Assembly: GCA_019314155.1 (NCBI GenBank)
Contig: JAFCZV010000112.1
Span: 1-8,296, forward strand
DNA length: 8,296 bases
Origin: Deltaproteobacteria bacterium
GTDB taxonomy: Bacteria > Desulfobacterota > Desulfobacteria > Desulfobacterales > UBA11574
Reading direction: 5' to 3'
Below, in pieces: positions 5,307-8,296 of the stretch. Every line of letters starts with the position of its first letter. Within the stretch, counting starts at the first letter, position 1. The translations under genes were made by a program, and so were the position numbers. The notes under the pieces were generated by a model, which did not search any database, was not told the origin of the DNA, and saw only the letters and a program-made list of their open reading frames with translations.

Positions 5307-6470
5307 ATGACAACAAATCATAGCATTATATATTCTGACTCCAAAAGAATGGACACCGTTCCTTCAGAAAGCGTAAACCTCATTGTCACGTCCCCGCCCT
5401 ATCCGATGATTCAAATGTGGGATGAATTGTTCGGCCGGCAAAACCCTCATGTCGGGAAGGCTCTGGAAAAAGAAAATGGGACAGATGCCTTTGAATTGAT
5501 GCATACGATTTTAGACCCGATTTGGGCTGAGGTTTATCGGGTTTTAAAATTTGGAGGATTTGCCTGTATCAACATAGGGGATGCAACAAGAACCATCAAA
5601 GGCAGCTTCGCACTGTATCCAAATCACATGAGAATACTCAAGCAGCTTCTTGAGCTTGGATTCACTGCCCTCCCTGACATTTTATGGCGGAAACAGACAA
5701 ACGCTCCAAATAAATTCATGGGTTCCGGAATGCTCCCGGCAGGAGCCTATGTGACGTTGGAGCATGAATATATTTTGATCGTCAGAAAAGGGCCGAAGCG
5801 TCTATTCAAAAAAGAAAAAGACAAAAAGAACCGACGAGAAAGCGCCATCTTCTGGGAAGAAAGAAATATTTTTTATTCAGATATATGGTTTGACATCAAA
5901 GGGACGACACAAACGCTCAACAAGACGGATACCCGTTCAAGGAGTGCGGCCTACCCTTTTGAAATGGCCTATCGACTGATAAACATGTACTCCGCAAAAG
6001 GGGATGTGGTTCTCGACCCCTTTTTGGGTACAGGAACAACCACCTATGCCGCCATGGCATCAGGGAGAAACAGTATCGGATACGAAATAGATGCTGCATT
6101 TCGAGATACCTTTGGTGAAATCAAGAATGAAATCGTGCCGTTTTCAAACAGATACATCCAAAACAGATTGTTACGGCATATTCAATTCGTGATTCAGCGG
6201 ATTAGAGAAAAGGGGCTTTTAAAGTACAAAAACAATTATTACGGATTCCCGGTAATAGCGTCTCAAGAAAGAGAACTGATTTTAAATGAGCTCATGGACT
6301 TAAAAGACTTTAAAGACGATACGTTCCAGGTAAAATACAGTGAAGAACCGCAAAAAGAGTTCTGTAAAGATTGGTCAAAGGAATTGAAACGTAAAAACAT
6401 AGACCGGATAACAGAGGAAATTTTTTATTCAAGCCAAGATAAAAATTCAAACCAGTTGAAACTGTTTTAG
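5307..6470 (+). CDS. beta-class DNA methyltransferase (probable N4-cytosine, TSPPY type)
   Basis: Transfers a methyl group from S-adenosylmethionine to an exocyclic amino group of a base in a specific DNA site. The catalytic motif TSPPY (28-32) comes first and the AdoMet-binding motif DPFLGTGTT (237-245) late, the order of the beta class. TSPPY favours N4-cytosine over N6-adenine but does not prove it. The target-recognition region should lie between, about 130-215, with a very basic patch (RKGPKRLFKKEKDKKNRR). A helical extension of about 110 residues follows the catalytic core and ends in QLKLF at the extreme C-terminus, which resembles a beta sliding-clamp binding motif. AGGA (5295-5298), eight bases before the ATG, supports the start. 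No endonuclease gene adjoins: upstream is the divergent IHF-like gene, downstream 508 bp without a gene. It may be solitary or the remnant of a restriction system. Confidence 0.9.
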   Translation: MTTNHSIIYSDSKRMDTVPSESVNLIVTSPPYPMIQMWDELFGRQNPHVGKALEKENGTDAFELMHTILDPIWAEVYRVLKFGGFACINIGDATRTIKGSFALYPNHMRILKQLLELGFTALPDILWRKQTNAPNKFMGSGMLPAGAYVTLEHEYILIVRKGPKRLFKKEKDKKNRRESAIFWEERNIFYSDIWFDIKGTTQTLNKTDTRSRSAAYPFEMAYRLINMYSAKGDVVLDPFLGTGTTTYAAMASGRNSIGYEIDAAFRDTFGEIKNEIVPFSNRYIQNRLLRHIQFVIQRIREKGLLKYKNNYYGFPVIASQERELILNELMDLKDFKDDTFQVKYSEEPQKEFCKDWSKELKRKNIDRITEEIFYSSQDKNSNQLKLF

Positions 6471-6719
6471 ACATCATAATGGGAAAACGCATCTTTAAAG
6501 TATGGGGTTTGGGGCAGTGCTGCCTGGACGATAGCTTTTTGGATGCATTTTTATCTTTTTTATCCTGTTTTGGACAACAGTCTTAAGTTCCTTTTGCATC
6601 TCCGTTTCATATTATTGAATCATCGAACCCTCGTCTCCAAGTAAATATCCTGCTAATAATATCTGTGTTTCCAATTCACAAACAGAACCATAAGATATGT
6701 AATTCTTTAGCATTTTTAT

Positions 6720-6737
6720 CCGCCTGTTTTGTGGCGG
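6720..6737. repeat. CCGCC/GGCGG inverted repeat
   Basis: CCGCC (6720-6724) and GGCGG (6733-6737) pair around TGTTTTGT; with a G-T and an A-T pair outside, the stem reaches seven. No T-run follows on either strand, so it is not a normal terminator. It stands five bases before the octamer repeats and may belong to the same intergenic element. Confidence 0.45.
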
Positions 6738-6741
6738 GTCA

Positions 6742-6773
6742 CTTGAACCCTTGGATCCTTGAATCCTTGAATC
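6742..6773 (+). repeat. four tandem 8-bp repeats, CTTGAATC type
   Basis: Units are CTTGAACC, CTTGGATC, CTTGAATC and CTTGAATC, head to tail without gaps; the last two are identical and the first two differ by one or two bases. An eight-base period does not fit coding sequence. A related string, TTGAATCATCGAACCCTCG, occurs near 6614-6632. Confidence 0.7.
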
Positions 6774-6818
6774 CTCCATGAACACTCCTACTCAATTGGA
6801 GATGACACACTTATTTTA

Positions 6819-6843
6819 CCCGAATTAACTACAACTAATCGGG
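6819..6843. promoter_or_regulatory. 8-bp bulged dyad upstream of the UPF0371 gene
   Basis: CCCGAATTA (6819-6827) pairs with TAATCGGG (6836-6843) apart from one bulged A, around ACTACAAC. It lies 20 bp upstream of the candidate -35 box. It could be an operator or a hairpin of an upstream transcript; there is no T-run after it. Confidence 0.3.
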
Positions 6844-6862
6844 AGATGATTCTAAATTAATA

Positions 6863-6891
6863 TTGATTTTATTGTTAGCCACACTTAAAAT
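6863..6891 (+). promoter_or_regulatory. candidate sigma-70 promoter for the UPF0371 gene
   Basis: TTGATT (6863-6868, 4/6) and TAAAAT (6886-6891, 5/6) are 17 bp apart. The transcript would begin near 6898, giving a leader of about 80 bases. That leader holds a GGGAT/ATCCC hairpin with an all-A loop (6913-6928). Confidence 0.45.
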
Positions 6892-6978
6892 GTTTGTTGA
6901 TAAATATTTCATGGGATAAAAAAATCCCTTCGGGTAAAGTTGATGTTTCTGACTCTAAAATAGAATAAGGAAGAGAGC

Positions 6979-8296
6979 ATGGCAGCGAATACTGCGTTTG
7001 ACAATGAGAAATATATCCAGGAGCAAATATCTGAAATTTTTGAACGTGCAAAAAAATTTGACAATAAGCTCTACCTTGAATTCGGCGGCAAGCTTTTATT
7101 TGACTATCATGCGTCCCGGGTGTTGCCGGGCTATGATCCCAATGTAAAGTTGAGGCTTCTTCAAGCGTTAAAAGACAAGGCTGACATTCTGCTTTGCATT
7201 TATGCCGGCGATATCGAAAGGAAAAAAATGCGGGCCGATTTCGGTATCACCTACGATTCAGACGCCCTCAAACTCATCGACGATCTCCGGGGTTGGGGAA
7301 TCGACGTTTTAGGGGTTGTAATTACCCGTTTTGAAAATCAGCCGTCAGCCCTGCAGTTTAAAAATAAACTGGAAAGAAGAAACATCCGGGTTTACACCCA
7401 TCAGTACACCAAGGGGTATCCTACGGATATCGATCTCATCGTCAGCGATGAGGGATACGGCGCCAATGAATATATCGAAACAGATAAGCCCCTTGTCATC
7501 GTGACCGGTCCCGGACCCGGTAGTGGAAAACTGGCCACCTCCCTTTCCCAGGTATACCATGAATACAGACGGGGCATTTTTGCGGGCTACGCCAAGTTCG
7601 AAACCTTCCCAATCTGGAATCTGCCTCTCAAACACCCGGTGAATGTGGCCTATGAAGCCGCCACCGCTGATATCAGGGATTTTAACCTGATAGATCCTTT
7701 TCATCTGGAGGCTTATAATCAGAAGACGGTCAACTACAATCGTGACGTAGAGGTGTTCCCTGTTCTGAAACGAATATTGAAAAAAATAATGGGCGGCGAG
7801 CCGTTTTACAAATCTCCCACGGATATGGGGGTCAATCGCGCCGGCTTTGCCATCACGGACGATGAAGCGACACAGGAAGCTGCCAAACAGGAAGTTATTC
7901 GGCGGTATTTCCGCTATCGGTGCGAATATGTCATGGGTTTGACGGACAAGGAAACGGTTCAACGGGTAGAACTTTTGATTAAAGACTTCAATCTGGAATT
8001 GGAATACAGGCGCGTGGTCGAACCGGCGCGCACCGCAGCCATAAAAGGCCTGGAGACCGGTAAAGGCAACGAAGGTATTTTTTGCGGTGCGGCCATCGAC
8101 CTCGGAAACGGCACCATCGTAACCGGAAACAACTCACCGAAATTTCACGCGGCTTCAAGCCTTATTTTACACGCCATTAAGAATTTAGCCGAAATCCCGG
8201 ACAAGATTAAATTGCTCCCGCCCAACATCGTCGATTCGGTTCGAAATCTCAAAACCAAGGTGCTCAATGAAAAGACCCTCAGCCTCGACCTGGTGG
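6979..8296 (+). CDS. UPF0371/DUF1846 family protein (3' end outside window)
   Basis: Begins MAANTAFDNEKYIQEQ and runs open to the window edge, 439 complete codons. The family is about 500 residues, so perhaps 60 are missing. The opening, ERAKKFDNKLYLEFGGKLLFDYHASRVLPGYDP, and the glycine-rich loop GPGPGSGK (177-184, in VIVTGPGPGSGKLATSLSQ) are the recognisable signatures. The loop has a P-loop look and suggests nucleotide or phosphate binding in a Rossmann-like fold. Later conserved stretches include SPTDMGVNRAGF and the NNSPKFHAASS region. The biochemical role of the family is unsettled and is not assigned here. AAGGAAG (6967-6973) stands about five bases before the ATG and fixes the start. 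It appears to have its own promoter. A 205-codon antisense frame inside it is a shadow. Confidence 0.88.
   Translation, partial: MAANTAFDNEKYIQEQISEIFERAKKFDNKLYLEFGGKLLFDYHASRVLPGYDPNVKLRLLQALKDKADILLCIYAGDIERKKMRADFGITYDSDALKLIDDLRGWGIDVLGVVITRFENQPSALQFKNKLERRNIRVYTHQYTKGYPTDIDLIVSDEGYGANEYIETDKPLVIVTGPGPGSGKLATSLSQVYHEYRRGIFAGYAKFETFPIWNLPLKHPVNVAYEAATADIRDFNLIDPFHLEAYNQKTVNYNRDVEVFPVLKRILKKIMGGEPFYKSPTDMGVNRAGFAITDDEATQEAAKQEVIRRYFRYRCEYVMGLTDKETVQRVELLIKDFNLELEYRRVVEPARTAAIKGLETGKGNEGIFCGAAIDLGNGTIVTGNNSPKFHAASSLILHAIKNLAEIPDKIKLLPPNIVDSVRNLKTKVLNEKTLSLDLV

Larger units (their letters stand above)
6471..6978. other. 508-bp gene-free interval with short repeats and dyads
   Basis: No reading frame of useful length was found on either strand. 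After the methyltransferase stop a small hairpin, GGCA-GTGC-TGCC (6513-6524), precedes T-rich sequence (TTTTT at 6536-6540, a longer tract to about 6570), possibly a poor terminator. Further on are a CCGCC/GGCGG hairpin, four octamer repeats, a bulged dyad and a candidate promoter, listed separately. The stretch may be a decayed mobile element or lost gene, but no ends or target duplication could be identified. Confidence 0.5.

Noticed and set aside
6614..6632. GGGTTCGATGATTC on the minus strand, like a tRNA T-arm
   Set aside because: The flanking bases do not form the five-pair T-stem and no acceptor stem, anticodon arm or CCA fits; it looks more like the nearby octamer repeats.
7345..7962. 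205-codon frame antisense to the UPF0371 gene
   Set aside because: It lies wholly opposite a well-conserved gene and its sequence shows no family features; long antisense frames arise from codon bias.

Overview
The window looks like a chromosomal segment of a Gram-negative bacterium, most plausibly a Desulfobacterota (deltaproteobacterial) sulfate-reducer-like genome. That placement is an inference from gene types (an MltD-like transglycosylase, a SPOR/NlpC lipoprotein, an IHF-alpha-like protein followed by a GGDEF protein, a UPF0371 protein) and moderate base composition; no rRNA or other phylogenetic marker is present.

Layout. Bases 1-1783 (+) carry two cell-wall genes: the 3' part of an MltD-like lytic transglycosylase with a LysM domain, then a lipoprotein joining a SPOR domain to an NlpC/P60 endopeptidase. 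Bases 1784-2016 separate this pair from a convergent gene. Here sits a clean 164-bp miniature transposable element (1821-1984) with perfect 12-bp terminal inverted repeats and an exact 8-bp target duplication, features typical of the IS66 family. Its interior keeps the apparent tail of a dead gene. Bases 2017-2808 (-) encode an ExoA/APE1-type exodeoxyribonuclease III. It diverges from a universal stress protein gene (2990-3442, +), and each has a convincing promoter in the 181-bp gap. Bases 3634-5020 (-) hold a two-gene unit, an IHF-alpha-like DNA-bending protein and a PAS-GGDEF diguanylate cyclase, overlapping by 8 bp. Diverging from it is a beta-class DNA methyltransferase (5307-6470, +) with a short leader ORF, a hairpin before its start, and a C-terminus ending in QLKLF, a match to the sliding-clamp binding motif. 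A 508-bp gene-free stretch follows, with short tandem repeats and inverted repeats. The window ends inside a UPF0371/DUF1846 gene (from 6979, +).

How the genes relate. The first two genes form a peptidoglycan-remodelling pair. The exonuclease and stress protein both fit damage or stress response but have separate promoters. The IHF-like protein and cyclase are probably translationally coupled. The methyltransferase has no restriction endonuclease beside it in the window, so it looks solitary. I see no CRISPR array, tRNA, rRNA or phage module. The least routine items are the IS66-type MITE, the clamp motif on the methyltransferase, and that gene's leader.
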